Assembly (NCBI GenBank): GCA_019425045.1
Contig: JAHYYI010000004.1
Location: 57,955-113,356, forward strand
DNA from: Collinsella sp.
GTDB lineage: Bacteria; Actinomycetota; Coriobacteriia; Coriobacteriales; Coriobacteriaceae
DNA: 55,402 bases
Direction of reading: 5' to 3'
The position numbers were made by a program, and so were the translations under genes. The notes under the pieces are model-generated. The model ran no database searches. It was not told the origin of the DNA and was given only the letters and a program-made list of their open reading frames with translations. Position 1 is the stretch's first letter. Every line of letters starts with the position of its first letter. This document shows, piece by piece, positions 17,100 to 25,601 of this stretch.

Positions 17100-17945
17100 G
17101 TGTCGGATCAGACAAAGCAACAAGAAGCTCGCAGTCTGCCTGCGACGTTTGCTAAGAACGAATTTGAGAAGGACGCGTTTATCCTTCGTCAGCTGGTTAC
17201 CAAGGATTTTAAGATCAAGTATCGCCGTAGCGTTCTGGGCGTCGCATGGTCGGTGCTCAACCCGCTTCTGATGATGATCGTCATGGCCATCGTGTTCTCG
17301 ACGATTTTTGCCCAGGGCCGCAATGGCTCGATTACGCCCGAGATGTACCCGCTGTACTTGATCGTGGGTAACGTTACCTTTGCCGTCATGTCCGAGTCTA
17401 CGAACCAGGCCCTGACGTCGATCGTGGGTGCTGCCCCGCTGCTCAAGAAGGTTAAGGTGCACCGTTGGGTCTTCCCAGTACAGAAGGTGCTCTTCTCGCT
17501 GGTTAACTTTGCCTTCTCGCTGGTCGCCGTTGCCATCGTCATGCTGTGGTTCCATGTTATGCCTTCTTGGCACCTGATTCTGCTGCCGGTCTGCCTGCTG
17601 CTGCTTATGTGCTTCTGCATGGGCTTGGGCATGATGCTCTCGGCCCTCACGGTCTTTTTCCGCGACGTTATGCATCTGTGGAGTGTTGTCATCACGGCTT
17701 GGACCTATATCACGCCTATTTTCTGGACGACCGACTTTGTTGCTCAGATGCCGCATATCGTTCGGATCTTGGTGTATGCGAACCCCATGTACAACTACCT
17801 GCAGTTTATGCGTGATATCTTCCTGTTCCAGACTACGCCCTCGCTTTTGACGTTTGGTATGTGCGTCGCTTGGGCGGTCCTTGCGCTTGTTATTGGCTAC
17901 ACCGTGTTCCATAAGTCCGAGCGCAAGTTCATCCTCTACATCTAA
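17100..17945 (+). CDS. Polysaccharide ABC exporter, permease subunit (Wzm/TagG-type)
   Basis: 281 residues of the ABC-2 family: a cytosolic N-terminus with FKIKYRRSVLGVAWSVLNPLL, about six transmembrane helices, and FRDVMHLW before helix 5. With the ATPase directly downstream it should flip an undecaprenol-linked surface polysaccharide or teichoic-acid-like polymer across the membrane. GTG 17100 has AAAGGAG at 17085-17091, eight bases upstream; an upstream in-frame ATG at 17037 lacks a site. A TATACT at 17055-17060 could be a -10 element, but I see no good -35. Confidence 0.9.
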   Translation: MSDQTKQQEARSLPATFAKNEFEKDAFILRQLVTKDFKIKYRRSVLGVAWSVLNPLLMMIVMAIVFSTIFAQGRNGSITPEMYPLYLIVGNVTFAVMSESTNQALTSIVGAAPLLKKVKVHRWVFPVQKVLFSLVNFAFSLVAVAIVMLWFHVMPSWHLILLPVCLLLLMCFCMGLGMMLSALTVFFRDVMHLWSVVITAWTYITPIFWTTDFVAQMPHIVRILVYANPMYNYLQFMRDIFLFQTTPSLLTFGMCVAWAVLALVIGYTVFHKSERKFILYI

Positions 17946-17956
17946 GGAGTGCTGTG

Positions 17957-18724
17957 ATGACTGAATCTGTTGTTGATTACAGCGAGCAGCCTCTGGCTGT
18001 CGAGGTCGACGACGTCACCATGATCTTTAACATGGCGTCCGAGTCGCTGACCAACCTCAAGGAGTACTTCATCAAGCTTGCCAAGCACGAGCTGTTCTTT
18101 GAGGAGTTTAGGGCGCTTAAGCACATCTCGTTCGATATTCATCGTGGCGAGGTCGTGGGTCTGGTCGGCACCAATGGCTCCGGCAAGTCTACGATGCTCA
18201 AGATTATCGCTGGCGTGCTTGAGCCTAGCGAGGGCAGTGTTAAGGTGCACGGTAACATCGCGCCGCTGATTGAGCTTGGTGCCGGCTTTGACCCCGAGCT
18301 GACTGCCCGCGAGAACATCTATCTGAACGGTGCCCTGCTCGGCTATACCAAGGAGTTCATCGACGCCAACTTTGACGGCATTATCGAGTTCGCTGAGCTG
18401 CAGAACTTTGTCGATATGCCGCTTAAGAACTTCTCCTCGGGCATGGTGGCGCGTATCGCCTTTGCAATCGCGACGATTACCGAGCCCGATATTCTAATCG
18501 TTGACGAGACGCTGTCCGTCGGTGATGTGTTCTTCCAGCAGAAGTGCGAGGCCCGCATCCAGCACTTTATCCAGAGCGGTGACGTGACGGTTCTGTTCGT
18601 TTCGCACTCTATGGAGCAGGTTGAGCGCATCTGCCAGCGTGCCGTTTGGATTGAGAAGGGTGACCTTCGCATGGACGGTCCGGTCGATGAGGTCTGCAAG
18701 GCGTACCGCGAGCAGTTCAACTAG
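17957..18724 (+). CDS. Polysaccharide ABC exporter, ATPase subunit (Wzt/TagH-type, no C-terminal sugar-binding domain)
   Basis: 255 residues. Walker A GTNGSGKST (71-79), an ABC signature FSSGM (159-163), Walker B DILIVDE (178-184) and the switch His in FVSHS (217) are complete. The early LKEYFIKLAKHELFFEEFRAL stretch is typical of the Wzt/TagH group. The chain ends soon after the ABC core, so the separate carbohydrate-binding domain of some Wzt proteins is missing; export is then likely coupled to synthesis. ATG 17957 is preferred over GTG 17954 by its spacing from AGGAG at 17945-17949, which overlaps the permease stop. Confidence 0.93.
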   Translation: MTESVVDYSEQPLAVEVDDVTMIFNMASESLTNLKEYFIKLAKHELFFEEFRALKHISFDIHRGEVVGLVGTNGSGKSTMLKIIAGVLEPSEGSVKVHGNIAPLIELGAGFDPELTARENIYLNGALLGYTKEFIDANFDGIIEFAELQNFVDMPLKNFSSGMVARIAFAIATITEPDILIVDETLSVGDVFFQQKCEARIQHFIQSGDVTVLFVSHSMEQVERICQRAVWIEKGDLRMDGPVDEVCKAYREQFN

Positions 18725-18778
18725 GTTATAATTACTTGCGCCTGACAGGCTTGTGCTTGCTTGGGCGTGCGGTTATTT

Positions 18779-18855
18779 GCTCCATTAGCTCAGTTGGATA
18801 GAGCAGGGGACTTCTAATCCCAAGGTCGACGGTTCGAATCCGCCATGGAGCACCA
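18779..18855 (+). tRNA. tRNA-Arg (anticodon TCT)
   Basis: The acceptor stem GCTCCAT (18779-18785) pairs with ATGGAGC (18845-18851), followed by an encoded ACCA. The anticodon loop CTTCTAA gives TCT, reading AGA; the T loop is TTCGAAT. A TATAAT at 18727-18732 lies about 47 bases upstream without a clear -35. Confidence 0.95.
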
Positions 18856-18865
18856 TCGTTTATTA

Positions 18866-18897
18866 AGCCCGGACCGCTAGGTGGTCTGGGCTTTTTT
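18866..18897 (+). terminator. Terminator after tRNA-Arg(TCT)
   Basis: AGCCCGGACC (18866-18875) pairs with GGTCTGGGCT (18883-18892) with one G-U pair, then a run of six T. Confidence 0.88.
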
Positions 18898-18930
18898 CAT
18901 CTTGTGTGCTGCGGTTTTGAAGGGTTCGCA

Positions 18931-19917
18931 ATGGGAAGCAAAAGGCTCGACTGGATTGATATTGCAAAGGGGATCGCAATTATTCTGGTCATTGTGGGGC
19001 ACACCGTTCCAAATCCCTCTCCCTTGCGACACGCGATCTTCTCGTTTCACATGCCGTTGTTCTTTATTCTTGCCGGGTATACGTTTAGGCCGAAGCCGTG
19101 GCGTGAGCTGCTGAGTGGTTCGGTGTCACGCCTGCTGGTGCCGTATGTGGTTCTTGCACTGGCGTGGCAGGTGCCGACGTTCTTGATGAGCGGTGTTCCT
19201 TTGACGAACGGTACGCTGGTTGCGGGGTTTAAGATGCTTGTGTTTGCTTCGGGCGTTGATGTCCCTGGGCTTGGTGTCGCTGCCGTTGGCATGGCATGGT
19301 TTTTGGCGGCGCTGTTTACGTCGCGCCTGCTGTTTAATGCGCTTGTGCGGCTGTTTGATCGCGGCGGGATTGGGGTTGTTTGGCAGGGCGTTGTCTGTGC
19401 CTCGATTGCCTTTTGCGGTTTGAGCGTGTCTCGCTATTTTGGTGCTTACCTGCCGCTCGATTTGGATTTGAGCTGCTATATCGTCTTGCTGATGTGGATT
19501 GGTTATATGGCGCGCCAAAGGGGGCTGGAGCCGAGCGTGAGCAAGCCTCTGCTGTTTATTGGAGCCGGTGTTGCTTGGCTCGTCCTTGCCGCGCTGAGTG
19601 GGCTTGAGCTTTCGAGCCGCCGCGTGGATGGATTTGTTGTTGCGACGGTTGCTGCTGTTGCGGGTAGCTACTGCGTCTGTTGGGTTTCGATGGCGTTGGA
19701 GAAGTTGAAAGACGTGCCGGTTTTGGGGTCCTTTGAGCGAGGACTCGTGTTTTGCGGACAAGCCAGTCTGGCAATCTTTGCAATCCACGCGGTCGATTGG
19801 TTTATCCCTTGGCAGACGATGCCTCTACTTATGACGCTGCCAACATCGTGGCTCTTTGCATCAATCGTACGTTGCGCCTGCGATATCGGCCTGGCATACG
19901 TGATCAGGAAGGCGTAA
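18931..19917 (+). CDS. Acyltransferase-3 family membrane protein
   Basis: 328 residues with about ten hydrophobic segments. RLDWIDIAKGIAIILVIVGHT at the start has the conserved His of the family, and FSFHMPLFFILAGYTF follows. Such proteins O-acetylate surface sugars, moving acetyl groups across the membrane; the substrate here is unknown. ATG 18931 has GAAGGG a few bases upstream. Its last codons lie inside a 61-base palindrome that also covers the end of the converging ATPase gene. Confidence 0.85.
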   Translation: MGSKRLDWIDIAKGIAIILVIVGHTVPNPSPLRHAIFSFHMPLFFILAGYTFRPKPWRELLSGSVSRLLVPYVVLALAWQVPTFLMSGVPLTNGTLVAGFKMLVFASGVDVPGLGVAAVGMAWFLAALFTSRLLFNALVRLFDRGGIGVVWQGVVCASIAFCGLSVSRYFGAYLPLDLDLSCYIVLLMWIGYMARQRGLEPSVSKPLLFIGAGVAWLVLAALSGLELSSRRVDGFVVATVAAVAGSYCVCWVSMALEKLKDVPVLGSFERGLVFCGQASLAIFAIHAVDWFIPWQTMPLLMTLPTSWLFASIVRCACDIGLAYVIRKA

Positions 19918-19968
19918 TTAAAAGTGGGGAGGACCAAGTTGGTCCTCCCCACTTTTAATTACGCCTTC
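19908..19968. terminator. 30-bp perfect palindrome shared by two converging gene ends
   Basis: Arms 19908-19937 and 19939-19968 are perfect inverted repeats around one central base. The inner stem is G/C-rich and flanked by A/T runs, so it can end transcription both ways. It contains the last AAG GCG TAA codons of both the acyltransferase (plus strand) and the ATPase (minus strand). Confidence 0.9.
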
Positions 19969-20957
19969 AGACACTCGGGCAAGACGCTTGCAACTGCATC
20001 CATCGCCTGCGGCTTTAGGTACTGCTCGTTGAGCCGTGCCTTTCTGTAGACGTAGCGAGTGTCTGCCGAGTACTTGATCAATACGTCGGTGAAGAACCGC
20101 TCCCAGCTCAGGTAGTCGCGGCTTTCGATATAGCTTGAGGGATCCTCGAGGATTTTTAAGATATCGTTACTGGGAATGAGGCCAGATTGCAGGAGTGTCC
20201 ACTCGAATGATTCGGGGAGGAACAAGCGTACGTTCTTGTAAACGCGCTGTCCGAGCACCTTTTCGATGTAGGGACCAAATGCTGCTCCGTCTCCAATAGC
20301 AAGGATGTTTTGCTCGGGACATTCGTGAATCGTACGTTTTAGATTTGCAACGCCGGTGGCGGTATAGCAGGGGATCCCGAGTCGGTTGCAAAGAGCGTCG
20401 TAGAATTGATAGCCAGATTTGCTATCCTCGACAACTACGGCGTCGGGTGCCTCGAATCCAACATTTAGGTCCTGGTAAAGCATGTTTGCTGTGTGGCTGT
20501 ATATCGGTTTTGTTACCGAGTAGAAGCGTTTATCGCTCTTTCGACCATTGATTGTTTTACTCGTGGTGTTTACCAGCTTTAGGATTTCGTCGACACTGTA
20601 GGGGAGCTCGCTGGCGTCTCGACGAGATATCAGAACAAAATAGTTGGACGACCCGTTAACGGCTTTTGCGAAGTCTTTTGAGTAGATAAATTCGTTGCCC
20701 TCATCTAAAAAGATTATTGAGTCCTCGATAATCGAAAGCTCGCGCTTCCAACGTCTGCCGGAAAGCGTTTCGCAGGGCACGTCGCAGCTGAGTGTAACGC
20801 CGCTTTCCGGTCCTCGGTCGTTGTAGTCGCGAATCATCGAGATAAGCGTCGTTTTGCCCGTGCCGCTGTTGCCGCGAATGAAGGAAATGTTGCGTTTAAA
20901 GGTGAGTGTGTATTTGACCTTTGCACGCTCTACGACAACGGTATGCGTTCCCTTCAT
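19959..20957 (-). CDS. P-loop ATPase partner of the DUF4869-like protein, copy 2
   Basis: 332 residues, homologous over its full length to 8927-9901. Walker A GNSGTGKTT (about 29-37), Walker B SIIFLDEG, SSNYFVLISRRD, then VVVEDSKSGYQF, LAIGDGAAFGPYIEKVL and LPESFEW match the paralogue position by position, marking the residues under selection. The middle linker and C-terminal tail differ. ATG 20957 overlaps the DUF4869-like stop (TAATG), so the two are translated together. Function unknown; no membrane segment. Confidence 0.82.
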   Translation of the reverse strand: MKGTHTVVVERAKVKYTLTFKRNISFIRGNSGTGKTTLISMIRDYNDRGPESGVTLSCDVPCETLSGRRWKRELSIIEDSIIFLDEGNEFIYSKDFAKAVNGSSNYFVLISRRDASELPYSVDEILKLVNTTSKTINGRKSDKRFYSVTKPIYSHTANMLYQDLNVGFEAPDAVVVEDSKSGYQFYDALCNRLGIPCYTATGVANLKRTIHECPEQNILAIGDGAAFGPYIEKVLGQRVYKNVRLFLPESFEWTLLQSGLIPSNDILKILEDPSSYIESRDYLSWERFFTDVLIKYSADTRYVYRKARLNEQYLKPQAMDAVASVLPECLKA

Positions 20958-21406
20958 TACTCATCAACATCCAAAAAGTCATTCGTGGCGCCAACAAACT
21001 CCTGCATGTTTCTGACGATGCGGTTATCGTTTTCAATGCGGATTTCAAAATTCTTCCAGGGGAACTTCATGATGTGGTAAAGGGTCACCAGCACATCCTG
21101 CTCTTTGCCGATCTTGAGTAGCCAGCGGGCACAGTTGTCTCCGCAGGTAGATGCGTTGAACACCATATTTGGGAGATTGCGTACTAACAGCAGCGTCTTG
21201 ACGCCGCCGGACAGTTCGAGTGGGGTGATTGAGCCCAGCTGCTTGCTTACGATGTTGTGGGGGCCGATGAGCTCTGATCCGTCCACGCTTTTAATAATCT
21301 GTGCGGCCATAGGATCTTCGAACCATGAGTCCAAGTATGAGTTCCTAAAATAGGTTTCGGTATCGTAGATAGAATCGGGGTAATCCCCCAGATGGATGCT
21401 TAACAT
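20957..21406 (-). CDS. DUF4869-like small protein, copy 2
   Basis: 149 residues, paralogue of 8480-8917. Shared marks include MLS start, YFRNSY, LGSITPLELSGGVKTLLL and FNASTCGDNCARW with both cysteines. By eye roughly half of positions match, so the duplication is old or the copies arrived separately. It starts the leftward pair; no other gene intervenes before the aro terminator at 21451-21490. Confidence 0.75.
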   Translation of the reverse strand: MLSIHLGDYPDSIYDTETYFRNSYLDSWFEDPMAAQIIKSVDGSELIGPHNIVSKQLGSITPLELSGGVKTLLLVRNLPNMVFNASTCGDNCARWLLKIGKEQDVLVTLYHIMKFPWKNFEIRIENDNRIVRNMQEFVGATNDFLDVDE

Positions 21407-21450
21407 GCGCGTCTCCAGACGTTGTGTGACTGCAACGATTATATGCTAGT

Positions 21451-21490
21451 AATAAAGTGCCGCCAGTAGCGAGGTTGCTGCTGGCGGCAC
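21451..21490 (-). terminator. Terminator of the aro operon
   Basis: GTGCCGCCAGTAGC (21457-21470) pairs with GCTGCTGGCGGCAC (21477-21490) with one G-U pair. Read leftward it is followed by TTTATT. It lies about 48 bases past the aroQ stop. Confidence 0.75.
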
Positions 21491-21537
21491 TGGCTATATT
21501 AGCGTGCGAATCGGCGTTGATGGATTTGCTCGCGAAG

Positions 21538-21975
21538 CTACTTTTCGAGACGCTCTTTCAGCAGCTCCAACGCGTGGGCGTAGCCCATCAGGCCTTCGCC
21601 GGTGATGGTGGCGAAGCAGGCCAGGCGGGCGTAGCTTACCTGGCGGAAGTCCTCGCGGGTCTCGACGGCGCTTATGTGGACCTCCACAGCCGGGATGGCG
21701 ACGGCCTTGAGGGCGTCGAGGATCGCGACGCTCGTGTGCGTGTAAGCAGCCGGGTTGATGACGATGCCGTCGACCTTGCCGTATGCCTCCTGGATCTTGT
21801 CGACGATGCTGCCCTCGTGGTTAGACTGGAAGACCTCGACCTCGTCGAAGCCCTGTGCAGCGCCCGCTTCCTGGCAGATCTGCACTAAGCGATCGTAGTT
21901 GTCGCTACCATAGATGCCCGGCTCGCGAATGCCGAGCATGTTGAGGTTGGGGCCGTTGATGACGAGTGCTTTCAT
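21538..21975 (-). CDS. aroQ: Type II 3-dehydroquinate dehydratase
   Basis: Third shikimate step: 3-dehydroquinate to 3-dehydroshikimate. 145 residues, normal for the dodecameric type II enzyme. NGPNLNMLGIREPGIYG holds the catalytic Arg and Tyr, QSNHEGSIVDKIQ and NPAAYTHTS follow, and EVHIS carries the catalytic His. Last gene of the leftward aro operon, 99 bases after aroE-aroK. Confidence 0.95.
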   Translation of the reverse strand: MKALVINGPNLNMLGIREPGIYGSDNYDRLVQICQEAGAAQGFDEVEVFQSNHEGSIVDKIQEAYGKVDGIVINPAAYTHTSVAILDALKAVAIPAVEVHISAVETREDFRQVSYARLACFATITGEGLMGYAHALELLKERLEK

Positions 21976-22038
21976 GGTTGCTTCCTTTGCGGTTGGTTGG
22001 TGTGGCTGGCCATGCGATCTTCGGCGTTTGCCCAGATA

Positions 22039-22076
22039 AAACCTGTCAAAATAAACCTGTCCCTTTTTGGCAGGTT
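22039..22076. repeat. REP-like short palindrome between aroQ and aroE-aroK
   Basis: AAACCTGTC occurs twice in direct orientation (22039-22047 and 22053-22061), and an inverted GGCAGGTT closes the unit at 22069-22076, giving a small imperfect hairpin with a T-rich loop. It overlaps the aroE-aroK stop codon. The form suggests a REP or MITE-like element; other copies are not visible in the window. Confidence 0.5.
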
Positions 22077-23313
22077 AGAGGGTGTCGAGGAGGGCTTGGG
22101 CGGTGTTGGCGGCGCAATCGCGCGAGTCGATGATGTGGTCGGCCCAGGCGCGGTAGCGCGGCATACGCTGCTCGGCCAGCTTGTCGATGCCGTCACGGGC
22201 GGTGATGGGGCGACCCTTGTGGGCGAGCTCGTCGAGCTTGCGGTTGAGCATCACGATCTGGCTGTTCTGGTGCAGCAGCGGATAGTTTTCGTCGCGCGTG
22301 ACCACGCCGCCGCCCGTGGAAAGCACCAGGCTACTACGCTTGGAGATGTCGGCCAGCGCCGCCGTTTCCTGCTCGCGGAAGGCCGCCTCGCCGCGCTCGA
22401 CGATATAGTCGGCGCAGGGCATCCCCAGGCGCTCCTCGAGGGCGCGATCGAGGTCGATGTGCTCGCGGCCCGTGAGCTGGGCGATCTGCTCGCCTACACG
22501 GGTCTTGCCCGAACCCGGCATGCCGATCAGGGCGATGTTCTGTTCGCGGCGTGACAAGCGTTCTGTCACGTCCAGGATGCGCTCACGCGGGGTGACCTGG
22601 CCGGTATAGCGCTCGACGGCTTGCGCCGCCTGGGCCACAAGCATGAGCAAACCACCGATGCAGGGGATGCCGCGGCGCTCGGCCTCGAGCATCAGGCCCG
22701 TGCGGGCAGGGTTGTAGACAATGTCGATGACGCCCTCGAGCGCGTCAAGCCCTTCGAGCGTGCAGGGAGCGTCGGGGCAGTGGGGGAACATACCGGCGGG
22801 CGTGCAGTTAACGAGTAGCGCTGCATCGGATTGCTGCGCGATGTTGCCGTAGTTGACCTCGCTTGTGCGGCCGACGGGCACCACGGTGGCGCCTAGGTCG
22901 CCGAGTACCATGCTGGCCGTGGTGCCGGCACCGCCGGTGGCGCCGAGAACGAGGACCTTCTTGCCGGCAACCTCGACACCCAGCTCCTCGACTAGACACT
23001 GAAAACCAAAGTAGTCGGTGTTGTCGCCGCGCAGACGGCCGTCGGGCAGGCGCGTGATGGTATTGACGTTTCCCATGCGCTCGGCGAGCGGGCTCAGCTC
23101 GTCCAGGTACTCCATGACGGCGCGCTTGTAGGGGATAGTCACGTTGGCGCCCTCCCACTCGTCGCCCGTCATAAAGGCCGCGAGGTCCTCGGGCTCGCGC
23201 TCAAATCGCACGTACTCGAGCCCAGCGAGCTCTTTGTAGATGGTCGGGGTGTAGCTGTGGCCCAGCACGCGGCCCAGCACGCCGTAGGGGCGGGTTGCGG
23301 CGGTATCGGTCAT
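22075..23313 (-). CDS. Shikimate dehydrogenase / shikimate kinase fusion (AroE-AroK)
   Basis: 412 residues. Residues 1-255 are AroE, reducing 3-dehydroshikimate with NADPH: NVTIPYK carries the catalytic Lys, DNTD the catalytic Asp, and GATGGAG the cofactor loop. The usual SLSP near the start reads SYTP. From about 258 a shikimate kinase follows: Walker A GMPGSGKT, HIDLD, and TGGGVV for substrate and nucleotide. ATG 23313 comes directly after the pheA stop, so the two are coupled. Both activities are usually separate proteins. Confidence 0.93.
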   Translation of the reverse strand: MTDTAATRPYGVLGRVLGHSYTPTIYKELAGLEYVRFEREPEDLAAFMTGDEWEGANVTIPYKRAVMEYLDELSPLAERMGNVNTITRLPDGRLRGDNTDYFGFQCLVEELGVEVAGKKVLVLGATGGAGTTASMVLGDLGATVVPVGRTSEVNYGNIAQQSDAALLVNCTPAGMFPHCPDAPCTLEGLDALEGVIDIVYNPARTGLMLEAERRGIPCIGGLLMLVAQAAQAVERYTGQVTPRERILDVTERLSRREQNIALIGMPGSGKTRVGEQIAQLTGREHIDLDRALEERLGMPCADYIVERGEAAFREQETAALADISKRSSLVLSTGGGVVTRDENYPLLHQNSQIVMLNRKLDELAHKGRPITARDGIDKLAEQRMPRYRAWADHIIDSRDCAANTAQALLDTL

Positions 23314-24459
23314 CTAGAGCACCTCCGTGTAGCTGCCAAAGTAAGTGAAGCTCTCGCACACGTCGTCGATGGAGTCGAGCAGGTCGTCGAGGGCCTTGCT
23401 GCCAAAGGGGCAGTCCAGATCAAAGTAGAACATAAACTCAAAGTCGCGGCCGGGGATGGGGCGGCTCTCGAGCTTGATGAGGTTGATATTGAGCGCGTAG
23501 AAGCGCTCGAGTACGCGATAGAGTGCGCCCGGCTCGTTGGCCGTGGTAATCATGAGCGAGGTGCGGTTGGCGCCGGGGTAGACGCGTGGCTCGCGGCTGA
23601 TGACGACAAAGCGCGTGTAGTTGTTGTCCGAGTCCTGGATGTTGGGCTCCAGTACCTCCAGGCCGTAGAGTGCGGCGCAGCTGCGCGATGCGATGGCGGC
23701 AACATCGGTGCGATCGGAGCTGGCGACCATCTCGGCCGACATGGCCGTGTTGGGGTATTTGGTGGCGTGCAGGTCGTGGGCTTCGATAAAGCCGGCGCAC
23801 TGGGCGATAGCCTGGCCGTGGCTATAGACCTCGTGCACGTCGGCGAGCTTGGTGCCGGGTTTGACGAGCAGATTGTGGTCGATCTTGAGACGCAGCGAGC
23901 GCACGATATGGAAATCGAACTGGGCGAGCAGGTCGTAGACGGCGTTAACCGAGCCGGCGGTGGAGTTCTCGATGGGCAGCACGCCAAACTCGCAGAAGCC
24001 GTCGCGCACGGCGCGCATGACGCCCTCGAAGGTCTCGAAGAACGCGATGTCGGGCACGTCAAAGAGCTTGCATGCGGCGATCTGGCTGTAGGCGCCTTCG
24101 ACGCCCTGGCAGGCAACGGTGGCCGTTTGAGGGAAGGGCGTGTCGGAGGCTGCAGCCGTGGCGTGGGCCTTTTGCGAGACGGTAATGCCCTTGAGTTCGT
24201 TGATGTAGCGCTGCTGCTCGGCCTTGCTCATGCTCATGAGGAGACGGAACAGGGTGATGGTCTGCGCCTCGTAGCGCTCGGGCGCGCGGCTGGCGAGGTT
24301 GTTGAGCTTGGAGCGCTCACGGGCGGGGTCGAAGACGGCCTTGCCCATCTCGATTTTTGACTTGGCGACCTCGGTGGCAATGTCCATGCGCTCGACAAAG
24401 CTGTTGAGGAGCGTGGTGTCGATGCCATCGATGGCCTGGCGGATGTCAGCAAGGTCCAT
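23314..24459 (-). CDS. pheA: Chorismate mutase / prephenate dehydratase
   Basis: 381 residues, bifunctional: chorismate to prephenate to phenylpyruvate, the committed branch to phenylalanine. The N-terminal helix bundle (DLADIRQAIDGIDTTLL) is a chorismate mutase; the dehydratase from about 112 has PIENSTAGSV and the NYTRF motif. A C-terminal ACT domain (LMITTANEPGALYRVL, LESRP) suggests feedback control by phenylalanine. ATG 24459 has AAAGGGG upstream and is preferred over GTG 24474. Confidence 0.93.
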   Translation of the reverse strand: MDLADIRQAIDGIDTTLLNSFVERMDIATEVAKSKIEMGKAVFDPARERSKLNNLASRAPERYEAQTITLFRLLMSMSKAEQQRYINELKGITVSQKAHATAAASDTPFPQTATVACQGVEGAYSQIAACKLFDVPDIAFFETFEGVMRAVRDGFCEFGVLPIENSTAGSVNAVYDLLAQFDFHIVRSLRLKIDHNLLVKPGTKLADVHEVYSHGQAIAQCAGFIEAHDLHATKYPNTAMSAEMVASSDRTDVAAIASRSCAALYGLEVLEPNIQDSDNNYTRFVVISREPRVYPGANRTSLMITTANEPGALYRVLERFYALNINLIKLESRPIPGRDFEFMFYFDLDCPFGSKALDDLLDSIDDVCESFTYFGSYTEVL

Positions 24460-24502
24460 GGAGACCCCTTTCACGTGTCGGGGGATGTTGAGGGGTGGGT
24501 AG

Positions 24503-25600
24503 TTAGCGCTGGGCGGCGTCTTCGAGGAGGGCGTCCCAGATGGCGAGGGCGGCGGCTGCTTCGGCTACGGGGACAGCTCGGGGGACGATGCAGGGATCGT
24601 GGCGGCCGTGGACCGAGAGCTCGGCATTTTCCATAGCGTCCATGTCCACCGTCTGCTGCTCGCGGCCAATTGAGGGCGTCGGCTTTACGGCCATGCGCCA
24701 CATGACGGGAGCGCCGGTCGAAATACCGCCCAGGATGCCGCCGGCGTTATTGGATTCGACCTCGATCTCGCCGGTTTCGGCATCGATTCGATACGGATCG
24801 TTGTTCTCGCTGCCGCGCATGGCGGCCACGGCAAAGCCCATGCCGAACTCCACGCCCTTTACGGCGGGAATGCCAAACGCGATTTGCGCGATGCGGTTCT
24901 CGATGCCGTCGAATATGGGGTCGCCGATGCCTGCGGGAAGCCCGTAAATGCCGCACTCCACGATGCCGCCGATGCTGTCGAGTTCGTCGCGCGCGGCTAG
25001 GATCTCCTCACGCATGCGGCCGGCTGCGGCGGCGTCAATGCACGGCAGATCGTTCGTAAGGATCGCCTTGCGGTCGGCCTCGCGATAGACCATATCGTCC
25101 ATCGGCAGGTCGGAGATGCCGCCGATCTGCGCCACATGCGCCATCACTTTAATGCCGCAGGCCTCGAGTGCCTGCAGCGCAATGCCGCCGGCGATGCATA
25201 AGGGGGCCGTTAGGCGGCCGGAGAAATGACCGCCACCGGCGACATCGTGCATGTTGTGATACTTCACGCGCGCAGGGAAGTCCGCATGTCCGGGGCGGGG
25301 CTTGCGGCGCAGCTCGGAGTAATCCTTGGAGCGCGTGTTGGTGTTCTCGATAATCGCGGCGATGGGCGCGCCGGTGGTATGTCCATCGACCACACCGGCG
25401 ATGATGTGGGCGGCGTCGGCCTCGCGGCGTTTGGTCGCGGTCTCGTCGCGACCGGGGGCACGACGGTCGAGGAAGGCCTGCAGCTGCTCCTGGTCAACAG
25501 CGATGCCCGCCGGAATGCCATCGAGGGAGCAGCCGATGGCGGGGGAGTGCGACTGACCGAAGATGCTTAAATGCAAGACGTTGCCAAAGGTCGAGGACAT
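24503..25600 (-). CDS. aroC: Chorismate synthase
   Basis: Last common step: EPSP to chorismate with reduced FMN as cofactor. 365 residues, normal length. FGQSHSPAIG (14-23), RRKPRPGHADF and GRHDPCIVPRAVPV are the family signatures. Its ribosome site GAGGAGG lies in the last codons of aroA, and only one base separates the genes, so translation is coupled. Confidence 0.96.
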   Translation of the reverse strand: MSSTFGNVLHLSIFGQSHSPAIGCSLDGIPAGIAVDQEQLQAFLDRRAPGRDETATKRREADAAHIIAGVVDGHTTGAPIAAIIENTNTRSKDYSELRRKPRPGHADFPARVKYHNMHDVAGGGHFSGRLTAPLCIAGGIALQALEACGIKVMAHVAQIGGISDLPMDDMVYREADRKAILTNDLPCIDAAAAGRMREEILAARDELDSIGGIVECGIYGLPAGIGDPIFDGIENRIAQIAFGIPAVKGVEFGMGFAVAAMRGSENNDPYRIDAETGEIEVESNNAGGILGGISTGAPVMWRMAVKPTPSIGREQQTVDMDAMENAELSVHGRHDPCIVPRAVPVAEAAAALAIWDALLEDAAQR

Positions 25601-25601
25601 G

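Noticed and set aside
18779..18855. tRNA-Arg(TCT) as integration site of a mobile element
   Set aside because: No integrase gene and no repeated tRNA 3' end are seen nearby.
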